Source of the DNA: Flavobacteriaceae bacterium bin25
GTDB taxonomy: Bacteria; Bacteroidota; Bacteroidia; Flavobacteriales; Flavobacteriaceae
Reading direction: 5' to 3'
DNA length: 51,910 nucleotides
Assembly (NCBI GenBank): GCA_002238525.1
Contig: MPMN01000013.1
Span: 1-51,910 of the forward strand
In this document: positions 9,818-18,962 of the stretch, piece by piece
Layout of the letters: every line of letters starts with the position of its first letter
Position numbering within the stretch: position 1 is the stretch's first letter
The notes under the pieces: model-generated
What the model was told of the DNA's origin: nothing
Databases searched by the model: none
Seen by the model: only the letters and a program-made list of their open reading frames with translations
Made by a program: the position numbers and the translations under genes

Positions 9818-10282
9818 TCAAATATATTTTTTTGGCAGGTGTATATTCTGTTTGCTCCACCTTCGAAGTACCAATACCCATATATACCCAAAAATTGCGG
9901 ACAGAAGTATATTGGAGAAAGCTATTTTTCTGGAAACTATCCTAGCAAATGATCGAATCGCTTGGCCATACTCTTCATTTGAAGGGTAAAGTAATGGTGT
10001 GTTAGCATCAGTATCAATAACGAATTTGTACACTATAAACCAGCTAAGCACAAACGTGATTAAAATTTGTGTTGCAAAACAAATTCTCCAATGCAAATTG
10101 CTCAAATATGGGTACTGGATAAGAAAATAGAAAACAGACCAAATTACGAAAGGTATAAAAATCAGTGCAATGCCAACTATTACATATCCATCTTGATCAT
10201 ATAGAATGTCTAAAATAGGTGTAAACTCTGGACTATCTATACTAAAAACTTTCTCATAAATCCAAGCAAATATTTGATTCAT
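9818..10282 (-). CDS. Small membrane protein with three predicted TM helices
   Basis: A 154-aa protein with hydrophobic segments at about residues 33-55, 68-88 and 118-138, a basic C-terminal tail and no domain I recognise. It is two bases after the vWA gene and two bases before the tubulin-like gene. That spacing makes it a dedicated member of the cluster, perhaps the membrane anchor between the exported vWA protein and the cytoplasmic NTPases (inference). Confidence 0.65.
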   Translation of the reverse strand: MNQIFAWIYEKVFSIDSPEFTPILDILYDQDGYVIVGIALIFIPFVIWSVFYFLIQYPYLSNLHWRICFATQILITFVLSWFIVYKFVIDTDANTPLLYPSNEEYGQAIRSFARIVSRKIAFSNILLSAIFGYIWVLVLRRWSKQNIHLPKKYI

Positions 10283-10284
10283 TA

Positions 10285-11643
10285 TTACCTAAGAAGTTTA
10301 AAGTTTAGTTTATCAAGTACTTGTTCATTTTGACAATATGTTTTTTGTATTTCATCAATAATATAATTTAAGCCCCACGTAGTCTGATTATCACCGTCTA
10401 TATCTACTTCATCTTCACTACTAGACAACCTAACCCATTCTGGAGTGTTGCAACTTGGAAAGTGGATATTAATCTCAAGATTTCTATCATAGATGCTAAT
10501 TGAATCTGAAGATATTTTAATCTGATGAGAGTAATTAGGGTCTGATATCTCTTTGATTTCAGATATTTCAAAATTCTCATTACTCACACCATATAGAGAT
10601 TTATCTTCCCAATCATGCCATATATGTTTTGAAAGGTCTACTTGAACCAAAAAATCAAAACCAATATTATTTCTTTCCCTACGAATATCTTCCAAACAAT
10701 TTTTTTCGCCCCTACAGGTACTATAACTTCCCCTTGTCTTTCCTGAAGGATTATAATACATTACTTGGTATGGTAGAGAATCTCTCTGTAAATATTGGAA
10801 AGTTGCTTTTTCAGTAACATGGTTTAAATTTTCTAGGGAAGATTCTAATTCAGAATTATTCAGAAAATGGTCACTCCCAAACATAAAATAATAATAGGGA
10901 CGCCACTGGTCAATTTTAACGCTACAAACACCGGGTTTGGTAGCATAATAGTAGTATCCAGAGTAACTAGAATTGGCTTTTAATAGAACTGTTTGAAATC
11001 CCATATCTCGTAATTTTTGGCTAAAAATTGAACGTAGTTTTATCAATTCTCTTTTGAGTCTTTCCATTGGTTTATCTATATAGCAGCGTTTTGAATCACG
11101 ACGTGAACTAATATCGTATAACCCATCTGTAAGAAGGATTGTAGTTTGATTCGGTACGGAATCTAAAACCGTTTTAAAAATTTTTGTAAGATCAGTCGTA
11201 GGGGCACTAAAATTATTTTGATTTAAACTGTTCTCAAGTTCGGACAGATTATTGCCAATAAATTGAATTTTTTCACCATCAATGAAATAATATGATTTGG
11301 GTATATCTTGAAAAGATGGTAGCTCGGAAAGCTCAACTAAGGTAGTTTTCAGTTCAGAATCAAAAGAGTGTAAGTAAGGTCCGATGCTGCCAGAATTCTC
11401 AATATAAAAGACTATACGATCGGTTGAAATCTCTGAGTTATGGAGTTTACTGTCTTCCGTTTCGGATGTGTTTTTTCTTTCTTTAGGTGTGTTATTGCAT
11501 TGATTTGAAGAAAATACTGCCAGCAAAACGACACCCAAAACAAGGGAAGGGCAAAAAGATTCCCTAATTGAGAATCGAAAACACCTTAGAAACAAGCCTC
11601 TTATTGCTCCTAAGCAATTATCAATTAGCACAACACAACTCAC
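10285..11643 (-). CDS. Exported vWA-like protein, first gene of the six-gene cluster
   Basis: A 452-aa protein with a GTG start at 11643 and no better ATG nearby. A basic N-terminal stretch leads to a hydrophobic segment (LVLGVVLLAVFSS) and then a Cys (about residue 49). It may be a lipoprotein, but the lipobox (SSNQC) is poor. The domain begins with FYIENSGSIGPY, which matches the vWA MIDAS motif DxSxS with Glu in place of Asp. It continues with TDLTKIF and TILLTDGLYD, the usual later MIDAS elements. vWA domains bind metal and protein partners. It probably acts on the outer side of the inner membrane as the sensor or ligand-binding part of the system (inference). Confidence 0.65.
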   Translation of the reverse strand: MSCVVLIDNCLGAIRGLFLRCFRFSIRESFCPSLVLGVVLLAVFSSNQCNNTPKERKNTSETEDSKLHNSEISTDRIVFYIENSGSIGPYLHSFDSELKTTLVELSELPSFQDIPKSYYFIDGEKIQFIGNNLSELENSLNQNNFSAPTTDLTKIFKTVLDSVPNQTTILLTDGLYDISSRRDSKRCYIDKPMERLKRELIKLRSIFSQKLRDMGFQTVLLKANSSYSGYYYYATKPGVCSVKIDQWRPYYYFMFGSDHFLNNSELESSLENLNHVTEKATFQYLQRDSLPYQVMYYNPSGKTRGSYSTCRGEKNCLEDIRRERNNIGFDFLVQVDLSKHIWHDWEDKSLYGVSNENFEISEIKEISDPNYSHQIKISSDSISIYDRNLEINIHFPSCNTPEWVRLSSSEDEVDIDGDNQTTWGLNYIIDEIQKTYCQNEQVLDKLNFKLLR

Positions 11644-11657
11644 TTGTAAAATTCAAA

Positions 11658-11665
11658 CAAATATA
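11658..11665 (-). promoter_or_regulatory. Possible Bacteroidota -7 promoter element of the six-gene cluster
   Basis: The minus strand reads TATATTTG, an exact match to the Bacteroidota -7 consensus TAnnTTTG, 14 bases before the GTG start of the vWA gene. I do not see a well-spaced -33 TTG, so the call is weak. Confidence 0.3.
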
Positions 11666-11920
11666 ATTAGTCCAAAGTAAAATTTACTACATAGTTCGAA
11701 ATTTTAAGCATAAAATCAAAATATTTGGACAAAACAGACACTAGACTCACAAATTCAGGAAGCAATATACTTGCTTGTAAAATTGGGAATTTCGTCTTTT
11801 GGAGATCTATTTATTCTGAGGTGTAAACTTGTGATACCGATTTATTACTTTCTTTTGTTTTCTATTCTTCGCATAGTCAACTTCCAAATTTTTACACGCA
11901 ATAATAAGATTATAAGACAC

Positions 11921-11953
11921 AAAAAAAGCGTAACCGAATTGTTACGCTTTTTT
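11921..11953 (-). terminator. Strong bidirectional rho-independent terminator
   Basis: A perfect stem is formed by aaaagcgtaac and gttacgctttt around a six-base loop, with A and T runs on the two sides. It lies 92 bp after the stop of the minus-strand lipoprotein gene and would end its transcript. It also shields the vWA gene promoter from read-through. Confidence 0.85.
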
Positions 11954-12044
11954 ATAATCCGAATTTATATGTTCAATAGACCAATATTTAACAATATATG
12001 GCTACTAGGTCATAATTTCAAACTTAGAGAGAAAACATTTAAGA

Positions 12045-13631
12045 TTACTCAGGCTTTTTACCCTTGATAACGATAAACCCGTTGTTGGCTGCTCCGGCTA
12101 AGACATGAAATTCATTTTCTGAAACAAGAACATCAATATCTGCTGCTTGATTTCCATTGATATTCATTCCAAAAGCTACTTTAAGCACCGTTTTATCTTC
12201 TATAGTTTCGGCAGTAAGTTGATTAAATGCTTCCACTAAATCGTCGCCACTGACATCAAAAATGTGAATTGCAGCATCTCTAACAGTCGAACGTTCACTA
12301 CCAGCGGTTGCTACAGCTAAATACCTTTTGCCATTAAAGTCAAATACTTTTCCACCGAAAGTTCTGTTTGTAATTGCATCAGTTCCAATGTTCGTTAGTT
12401 TCGTGCTACCATCAGTACTATATAAGGTGGGGGTTATATCGCCACCATTTACCAACAAATAATGCATATCATCAACAGCAATGTGTTCAACATAGCCATA
12501 ATTACCTGCCCTATTAAGACCTTCAAAAGTGATTACATCAGGACTGTCGGCGTTTACTACTTGACCATTTTCGAGGTTCCACTTTAGAACGAAATTATTA
12601 TTTGGAATAGAGTTGAAGCCAGGGAAGACAACAACGTAAAGAGTTCCGTCACCCTGAGGATCTCCATGGAAATTTATAGCGTCCCCAAGACGAATATTAT
12701 CTTCATTATGAGTTGTTGAGTACTCCAATAATACCTCAGGATTAGAATCATTATCATTCCAGCGATAAACCTTGAAAGGACCTCCTTCCCAATTCATATT
12801 ACTACCTAGAATACCATTTTCCGTAGCAATTACATCAGCTAATTTCCATACCCCTCCAGATACAATACTATTTTCATCTTTTAGTGATGAAGCAGAAGTA
12901 GAACTTCCATCATTGTTCCAAAAATAAATCTTACCATCACCTTTGTCTGCTACATAGGCATGCGTGCTGTTTAACGAAAATCCTCTCTCATTATCCCCAG
13001 CATTCCCTAGTTCACTTGGAAGATTGTCAGCACCAGCTTCAAGAATAGTTTCAACAGTAGACGGATCAAAACCTACTCCTTCTGTCTGGTTAGTAGGCGG
13101 TGTAGTGGACGTGTTATCTGTAGAGTTCTCTACAGACTGGTGAGTTTCAACAATTTTCTGATTAATGAGGGCAAGATCCTCTTTTAACTTCTGCAACTCA
13201 CTATTCAGTGTTTCCAGCAGTTTAGTCAAATTTTCTCCATTATCAGAACTAGATTGTACGATATCGCCAATATGTCCTTCCAGTGTTTCTAATTTTTCTT
13301 TTACGCCAGTCAAATCTTCAATTAATTTACCTGTATCAGCTTTCAGTTTATTTAGTTCCGATGTTAGCGAAGTTGATAAACTGCTAGTTACACCGTCAAC
13401 CTTAGTGTCAAGAGCTGATAATTTTTCTGATAACGAACTAAGATTACTTAATTCACTATCAACCGAAGATTTTAAGTCAGAAACACTTGACTGAAGTTTC
13501 GTTAAAGAATCTAATTGCGTTTTTAAACCAGCTATCTGATCCTTTAGATTTTTAAAGTCCTCATCATTATTACTACATCCTGCAGCAACTAAAAGTAAGG
13601 TGAGAAAGAGAATAGAAAAAGTTCTTTTCAT
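12045..13631 (-). CDS. Coiled-coil surface lipoprotein with C-terminal propeller-like domain (DUF4623-like)
   Basis: Start chosen at the ATG at 13631, which gives a clean lipoprotein signal peptide (MKRTFSILFLTLLLVAAGC, lipobox VAAGC, Cys about residue 19). The longer frame lacks a signal sequence. The mature 528-residue protein has a long Ser/Leu/Lys-rich coiled coil (about 20-170), a Thr/Asn/Pro linker, and then a domain of repeated short strands rich in Asn, Asp and Gly (NSTHAYVADKGDGKIYFWN and similar). This resembles DUF4623-type beta-propeller lipoproteins of Bacteroidota. It is probably displayed at the cell surface on the coiled-coil stalk. The 380 bp upstream (13632-14010) hold no gene. 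The ligand is unknown. Confidence 0.6.
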   Translation of the reverse strand: MKRTFSILFLTLLLVAAGCSNNDEDFKNLKDQIAGLKTQLDSLTKLQSSVSDLKSSVDSELSNLSSLSEKLSALDTKVDGVTSSLSTSLTSELNKLKADTGKLIEDLTGVKEKLETLEGHIGDIVQSSSDNGENLTKLLETLNSELQKLKEDLALINQKIVETHQSVENSTDNTSTTPPTNQTEGVGFDPSTVETILEAGADNLPSELGNAGDNERGFSLNSTHAYVADKGDGKIYFWNNDGSSTSASSLKDENSIVSGGVWKLADVIATENGILGSNMNWEGGPFKVYRWNDNDSNPEVLLEYSTTHNEDNIRLGDAINFHGDPQGDGTLYVVVFPGFNSIPNNNFVLKWNLENGQVVNADSPDVITFEGLNRAGNYGYVEHIAVDDMHYLLVNGGDITPTLYSTDGSTKLTNIGTDAITNRTFGGKVFDFNGKRYLAVATAGSERSTVRDAAIHIFDVSGDDLVEAFNQLTAETIEDKTVLKVAFGMNINGNQAADIDVLVSENEFHVLAGAANNGFIVIKGKKPE

Positions 13632-14010
13632 AAAAAAATTAATTATTTGGTTAGTTATTTCATTTAAAACACACGTTCCTAAAATAATTGGAACTCGAAT
13701 GCCAAAGATAATAATTTTTTTATTATAAATTAACATTTACTACTTCACTCTAATAAATTTGATAAAGAGTGTAATTTCATTAGTTTGAGCGTTTTCAATA
13801 ATGAAAAATGGCTAATTCTATCATATCCCGATAAGTAATTCACTTACAAGAAAAATCAAATAACTAGAAATATCGCTCATTACTTAGGCTACTATTGTCG
13901 AATTACCTGCGTATAAAATTCAACCAATTATTGCTCAAACAATATAGTGGACAATAAAAACTATAAAATATGCCTCAATTTTTATAATTTTGAACACCTT
14001 ATTCCATTTT

Positions 14011-16416
14011 ATGGATTCTTCCGAACTACTTGATATAGTTCCCAAAAAAACCTCCATCTGTACAGCAATCAAAGACTATAAATTGATTACTCTAAGTCGT
14101 GCCCTAAGTGTGCTTGGAAGAAAAGAAGTCTTTTTAGGGAAGGCTAAGTTTGGAATATTCGGTGATGGAAAAGAATTAGTCCAAGCAGTTGTCCACAGAT
14201 TTTTTAGAAATGGAGATATAAGATCTGGATACTATAGAGACCAAACCCTCATATTAGCACAAGGCTTGATAAATGAAAAACAATTTTTTTCAGCCCTATA
14301 TGCCGATCTTGATCTGGATAGAGAACCAATGTCCGGTGGAAGACAAATGAATTCCCATTACTTAACTCCAAATCTCGATTCAGATAAAAATTGGATATCT
14401 ATGCTTGATCAAAAAAATCATACTGCAGATGTATCCTCTACCTCAATTCAAATCCCAAGAATTGTTGGATTAACCCATGGTTCAGTTTACTATCGAAATC
14501 ACAAAACCCATAATAGCAACCTATATTCTAGAAATGGCAATGAAGTTATCTGGGGAACTATAGGTAATGCAAGTACTTCAGAAGGATTGTTTCTAGAGTC
14601 AATCAATGCCCTAGGAATCAACCAGGGTCCAGCAATAATCAGTGTTTGGGATGATGATTACGGTATATCCGTTGATAATTCAATACATACCACCAAAGAA
14701 AGTATTTCGGAAGCACTAGCCGGTTTTCAAAGAACTTCAAACCAAAATGGAATAGAAATTTTAGTGGTCAACGGATGGGATTACCAAGCCTTAATAGAAA
14801 CCTATACCTATGCCAATGATTTAGCTCGTAAAGAACATATCCCCGTTTTAGTCCATGTAAAAGAACTAACACAACCCTCAGGTCACTCAACTTCAGGTTC
14901 ACACCAGAGATACAAATCTATTGAACGTCTAGAATGGGAAAAGGAATACGATTGTAACCGACAAATGAAAAAGTGGCTTCTTGAAAGCAAAATTGCTACC
15001 GAAGAAGAACTAAATGCCATTGAAAAAGAAATGGACCTCAGAGCTAAAAATGCAAAAATTAAAGCATGGAGTGAATATCAAGCACCGATAAAAAAAGAAA
15101 AGGAAAATTTGATTACTTTTTTGAATGATTTTATTGAACAAACTAATAAAGATACTTCAGTTCAAGTCATCAGAAATAATCTGTCTAAAGTCGAAAACCC
15201 CACTTACAGAGATGTATTTCATGCCGCTAGGCAAACTATTACCCGATTAAATTCATTTTCTGATGTAGAATCTGAGGACTTCTATGTATGGTATCAAAAA
15301 CTTGATGCCGATATTCGAGAAAGAATCTCATCAGATCTTTATGCCCATCCCATTGAACACATTCTAAATCTCACCAAAATCCAACCAAAATATGGAGAGT
15401 CTCCCTCAATAGTTGATGGAAGGATTATTATAAGGGATAATTTTGATTCACTACTCCACAAACATGATAATCTACTGATTTTTGGTGAAGATGTCGGTAA
15501 ACTAGGCGATGTCAACCAAGGAGTTGAAGGGTTGCAAAAAAAATATGGTGAACATAGAGTTTTTGATACAAGCATTAGAGAAGGTTCTATAATTGGTCAA
15601 GGAATTGGTCTAGCCTACAGAGGATTTCGACCAATTGCTGAAATTCAATACCTAGATTATCTTCCATTTGCCCTACATGTATTGATGGATGATTTGGCCT
15701 GTATGTATTATAGATCCCGAGGAAGGCAGATTACTCCCTTAATCGTGAGAACCCGAGGACACCGTTTAGAAGGAATATGGCACTCCGGTTCACAGATGGG
15801 TGGGTTCATTCACCTGCTAAGAGGAATGTATATTTTGGTTCCGAGAAACATGACTCAGGCTGCAGGTTTTTATAACCTTCTAATGAAAACCAAACAGCCA
15901 GCTCTAGTAATAGAACCGTTGAACTGCTATCGAATCAAAGAAAAACTACCTAAGAATTTAGGTGAATTCACTACTAGTTTCGGACAAATAGAAATTCTTA
16001 TCAGCGGAAAAGATATAACCGTTGTTTCTTATGGATCTACCCTAAGAATTATCAGTGATGCAGAAAAACAGTTGAGAGTTCTTGGAATTGAAATAGAACT
16101 CATAGACATCCAAAGCTTAATTCCTTTTGACATAGATAAAAAAATTCAACAAAGTCTAATTAAAACCAACCGTATTATTATCATTGATGAAGATGTCCCT
16201 GGGGGAGCTACAGCATATATTCTCCAACAACTGATGGACAAACAAAATATCTTTCCCCTGTTGGATTCAGCACCAGTTTTATTGTCAGCTAAAGCTCATC
16301 GTCCAGCTTATGGAAGTGATGGCGATTATTTTTCAAAACCCTCATCAGACGATGTTGTAGAAGCAATCTACAAAGTAATGCATGAATCCGATCCAAGGAA
16401 ATATCCTAGCAATTGA
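14011..16416 (+). CDS. 2-oxoacid (branched-chain type) dehydrogenase E1, fused alpha/beta subunits
   Basis: Thiamine-diphosphate enzyme that decarboxylates 2-oxo acids and passes the acyl group to the lipoyl E2. I use the ATG at 14011 (801 aa); an upstream TTG adds seven residues. The N-terminal ~360 residues are the alpha part, with GTIGNASTSEG and a neighbouring acidic motif for ThDP/Mg. From about residue 460 follows the beta (transketolase-like) part, with LLIFGEDVGKLGDV, FDTSIREGSIIGQGIG and the C-terminal domain ITVVSYGS...IDIQSLIPFD. Fused E1 of about 800 aa is standard in Bacteroidota. No E2 or E3 gene is adjacent. Its 3' end overlaps the convergent holA gene by 11 bp. Confidence 0.88.
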   Translation: MDSSELLDIVPKKTSICTAIKDYKLITLSRALSVLGRKEVFLGKAKFGIFGDGKELVQAVVHRFFRNGDIRSGYYRDQTLILAQGLINEKQFFSALYADLDLDREPMSGGRQMNSHYLTPNLDSDKNWISMLDQKNHTADVSSTSIQIPRIVGLTHGSVYYRNHKTHNSNLYSRNGNEVIWGTIGNASTSEGLFLESINALGINQGPAIISVWDDDYGISVDNSIHTTKESISEALAGFQRTSNQNGIEILVVNGWDYQALIETYTYANDLARKEHIPVLVHVKELTQPSGHSTSGSHQRYKSIERLEWEKEYDCNRQMKKWLLESKIATEEELNAIEKEMDLRAKNAKIKAWSEYQAPIKKEKENLITFLNDFIEQTNKDTSVQVIRNNLSKVENPTYRDVFHAARQTITRLNSFSDVESEDFYVWYQKLDADIRERISSDLYAHPIEHILNLTKIQPKYGESPSIVDGRIIIRDNFDSLLHKHDNLLIFGEDVGKLGDVNQGVEGLQKKYGEHRVFDTSIREGSIIGQGIGLAYRGFRPIAEIQYLDYLPFALHVLMDDLACMYYRSRGRQITPLIVRTRGHRLEGIWHSGSQMGGFIHLLRGMYILVPRNMTQAAGFYNLLMKTKQPALVIEPLNCYRIKEKLPKNLGEFTTSFGQIEILISGKDITVVSYGSTLRIISDAEKQLRVLGIEIELIDIQSLIPFDIDKKIQQSLIKTNRIIIIDEDVPGGATAYILQQLMDKQNIFPLLDSAPVLLSAKAHRPAYGSDGDYFSKPSSDDVVEAIYKVMHESDPRKYPSN

Positions 16417-17416
16417 AGATTTTGCTAATCAACTCATTTAGCTCTGTTTGATAGTCAGTTCGAGAGGCTTTGATACCTTTAATTCTTAAATCAACATTAA
16501 AAATCTCTAATAATACCTTTTTGGTTTGTTCCAGATCGTAGTTTTTAGCTGCAAGTTGATATTCTGACAAAAAGTAAGGATTAATTTGAAGTGAAGCCTC
16601 ATTCTTATTGTATATACAATGATAAGTCAATAGTTTAGTAAAATATTTGTGTAGAATTGACAGAGTGACCACAAAGGGATTTACTTTTGGATTATTGGTC
16701 AAATGTTTTGCAATCATAAACGCATTGGATATTTCTCTCTTTCCAATGGCTTTTTGCAGTTCAAAGACGTTAAAATCTCTAGAAATGCCAATGTAGTCAT
16801 AGACTATATCCGAGGTTACAGGCTTATCACCAACTACCAATTTTAACTTGTCTAAAATTGATTGAATCTTGGTCAATGAATTACCATTAAATTCTCTTAT
16901 CATCCTGGCCTGTTTGATATTCATTCGCAGTCCGACAGTTTTTGATCGATTAATAGTCCAATTTTCAACTTCAGAATCGTATAGTGATTTGAAATCCAAA
17001 ACAATTCCCACGGAATTAGCCACTTTAGCTAATTTCGTTCGTTGGTTAATACTTTTTCCTTCAAAACAAAAAACCAATACGGTACTTTCTAATGGATCAT
17101 TAAGATACCTGATTAATAAATCTACTCCTTTGGTCAAATTTTGTGCTCTTTTCACAATCAATAGTCTATATTTACCCAATACTGGATAAAGTTTTGCAGT
17201 AGATACGATTTCATTTATTTTGGTACTATCTCCATATAACTTCATTAAATCAAATGCTTCCGCATCTTCATTCACAACAGATTTTTCGAGCATCTGTGTC
17301 AATTCTTCAATAAAAAAAGATTCTTGACCTGAGAAAAGATAAAATGGTAGGAAAATTTTGTTTTGAATATCTTTCTTTACTTGATAGTATTTCTTAAATC
17401 TTTTAGAATTAATCAT
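16406..17416 (-). CDS. holA: DNA polymerase III subunit delta
   Basis: The 336-aa protein has the length and layout of clamp-loader delta subunits. It has an N-terminal AAA-like region starting LPFYLFSGQESFFIEELTQML, no functional Walker A (normal for delta), a strand YRLLIVKRAQ, and a C-terminal helical collar with IGKREISNAFMIAKHL. Delta opens the sliding clamp during loading. It is transcribed away from the HsdR-N-like gene, with 26 bp between the two starts. This holA/HsdR-N arrangement recurs in Bacteroidota. Confidence 0.8.
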   Translation of the reverse strand: MINSKRFKKYYQVKKDIQNKIFLPFYLFSGQESFFIEELTQMLEKSVVNEDAEAFDLMKLYGDSTKINEIVSTAKLYPVLGKYRLLIVKRAQNLTKGVDLLIRYLNDPLESTVLVFCFEGKSINQRTKLAKVANSVGIVLDFKSLYDSEVENWTINRSKTVGLRMNIKQARMIREFNGNSLTKIQSILDKLKLVVGDKPVTSDIVYDYIGISRDFNVFELQKAIGKREISNAFMIAKHLTNNPKVNPFVVTLSILHKYFTKLLTYHCIYNKNEASLQINPYFLSEYQLAAKNYDLEQTKKVLLEIFNVDLRIKGIKASRTDYQTELNELISKIFNC

Positions 17417-17442
17417 TGAATAATAAATTGTTAGGCAAAATC

Positions 17443-17883
17443 ATGAGACTCAATTTTCCGCCTTGTGAAATAAAAACCAAAGAAATAGAAAATAAAACTT
17501 ATCTGTTTGATATTGTCAGAAAAAAATGGATGGTAGAAAATCCTGAGGAAATAGTCCGAATTCACTGTGTAAATTACCTAATTTCCCATATAGAGGTTCC
17601 CATATCAATGATAATAATAGAAAGTCTGATAAAGCTATACAATACCGTAAAGAGAATAGATATTCTAGTCAAAAGAAAAGATAATAGTAATTTTTTGTTG
17701 GTTGAATGTAAATCGCCATCTATCAAATTAACTCCCAGAGTCTTTGAGCAAATTACTCGTTATAATTTGACTGTAAAAAGTGATTATCTCATGGTTACCA
17801 ATGGTTTACATCATGTGTTCTATCAATTTGACTTTCAAGAGGGTAAACACCGGTTTTTATCTGGTTTACCAAAGTATTCATGA
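17443..17883 (+). CDS. Stand-alone HsdR N-terminal-like (PD-(D/E)XK) nuclease domain protein
   Basis: Start taken at the ATG at 17443 (146 aa). A TTG at 17416 would overlap the holA start. The fold is the type I restriction R-subunit N-terminal nuclease: KRIDILVKRKDN then FLLVECKSPSIKLTP, giving D...E-x-K, followed by FEQITRYNLTVKSDYLMVTNG. No helicase domain or HsdM/HsdS gene is present, so this is not a type I restriction system. In Bacteroidota this small protein is a near-constant neighbour of holA, which hints at a housekeeping DNA role. Its stop overlaps the next start (ATGA). Confidence 0.75.
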   Translation: MRLNFPPCEIKTKEIENKTYLFDIVRKKWMVENPEEIVRIHCVNYLISHIEVPISMIIIESLIKLYNTVKRIDILVKRKDNSNFLLVECKSPSIKLTPRVFEQITRYNLTVKSDYLMVTNGLHHVFYQFDFQEGKHRFLSGLPKYS

Positions 17884-18878
17884 GTAGTTCTATTAACTTA
17901 GCCATTGTGATCTTGAATTTCAATGGTTGCCATCTGATTAAGGAGTATTTTCCTGATTTAATATCTAATAGTTTTGAAGCTAAAATTTATTTAATTGATA
18001 ATGGGTCAAGTGATGATTCAATAAAGTGGGTTGAAAAACATTATGGAAGTGTAAAAATCATTCCACTCAACCATAACATGGGGTATGCTGGAGGGTATAA
18101 TCAGGGACTAAGAGAAGTTAGAGAACCTCTGCTATGTCTTCTCAACAATGATGTAAAGGTCCCTAAAAATTGGTTAGTTCCAATTTTAAAGGCATTTGAA
18201 ACCGACCCAAAATTAACAGCAGCTCAACCCCTTATTTTAGATTTAAAAAAACCAAATTACTTTGAATATGCTGGAGCAGCAGGAGGTTTTTTAGACTTTT
18301 TTGGAGTTCCTTATTGTAAAGGCAGGATTCTTAACTACGTTGAAGAAAACTTCAATCAATACAATGTAACAAAATCAAATTTCTGGGCTTCAGGAGCATG
18401 TTTTTTTATCCAAAAAAAATACTTTTTTGAATTAGGAGGGTTCGATGAAGATTTTTTCTCCTACCAAGAAGAGATTGACCTTTGCTGGCGTTTGAATCGA
18501 GCTGGTCATCAAATCAAAACAATCGGAAGCACTCATGTATATCATCTGGGAGGCGGCTCTAGTTCAAAAAGTTCAAATAAAGTATTTTATGATCATCGCA
18601 ACTCGTTGATGATGCTTTTCAAAAATTTATCCCTTAAGAACTTAGTGGTTGTACTACCAGTTCGATTATTTATGGATTTCTTTTTTGGATTAGCTTATCT
18701 GTTCCAGATGAAATTCAGTTTATTCGGAGCCATTGTAATGAGCCATTATGAATTCTATAGGAATATCAATACCCTTTATAAAAAACGTAGGGGATTGAAA
18801 AAATTTCCATATTTCAAACACTATAAAGCCTTTAGTGTTATATTGCTTTATCTAAAAATAAGTAATTCAAAAACATGA
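17880..18878 (+). CDS. Family 2 glycosyltransferase
   Basis: A 332-aa GT-A fold enzyme. The N-terminus reads LAIVILNFNG with IYLIDNGSSDDSI, and the nucleotide-sugar-binding acidic motif is LLNNDVKVP (about residue 93). The acceptor-side motif GGFDEDFFSYQEEIDLCWRL (about 190-210) is typical of rhamnosyl or related transferases of the WcaA/RfbF type. A C-terminal hydrophobic stretch (about 260-290) suggests membrane association. It probably adds a sugar to a cell-surface polysaccharide; donor and acceptor cannot be read from sequence. It is translationally coupled to the upstream gene. Confidence 0.82.
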   Translation: MSSSINLAIVILNFNGCHLIKEYFPDLISNSFEAKIYLIDNGSSDDSIKWVEKHYGSVKIIPLNHNMGYAGGYNQGLREVREPLLCLLNNDVKVPKNWLVPILKAFETDPKLTAAQPLILDLKKPNYFEYAGAAGGFLDFFGVPYCKGRILNYVEENFNQYNVTKSNFWASGACFFIQKKYFFELGGFDEDFFSYQEEIDLCWRLNRAGHQIKTIGSTHVYHLGGGSSSKSSNKVFYDHRNSLMMLFKNLSLKNLVVVLPVRLFMDFFFGLAYLFQMKFSLFGAIVMSHYEFYRNINTLYKKRRGLKKFPYFKHYKAFSVILLYLKISNSKT

Positions 18879-18962
18879 GAATTAATAACTCCCAGAAAAG
18901 TTTAACTTTGCCCTACAATAATCTAAAATTTATATCACAATTTCAAAAGTAATCTTTATACC

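Noticed and set aside
11771-12067. 98-codon plus-strand ORF
   Set aside because: It runs through the strong terminator at 11921-11953 and overlaps the end of the lipoprotein gene; no protein-like composition.
17443-17883. Type I restriction system
   Set aside because: Only the HsdR N-terminal nuclease domain is present, in the usual Bacteroidota setting beside holA. There is no motor domain, HsdM or HsdS.
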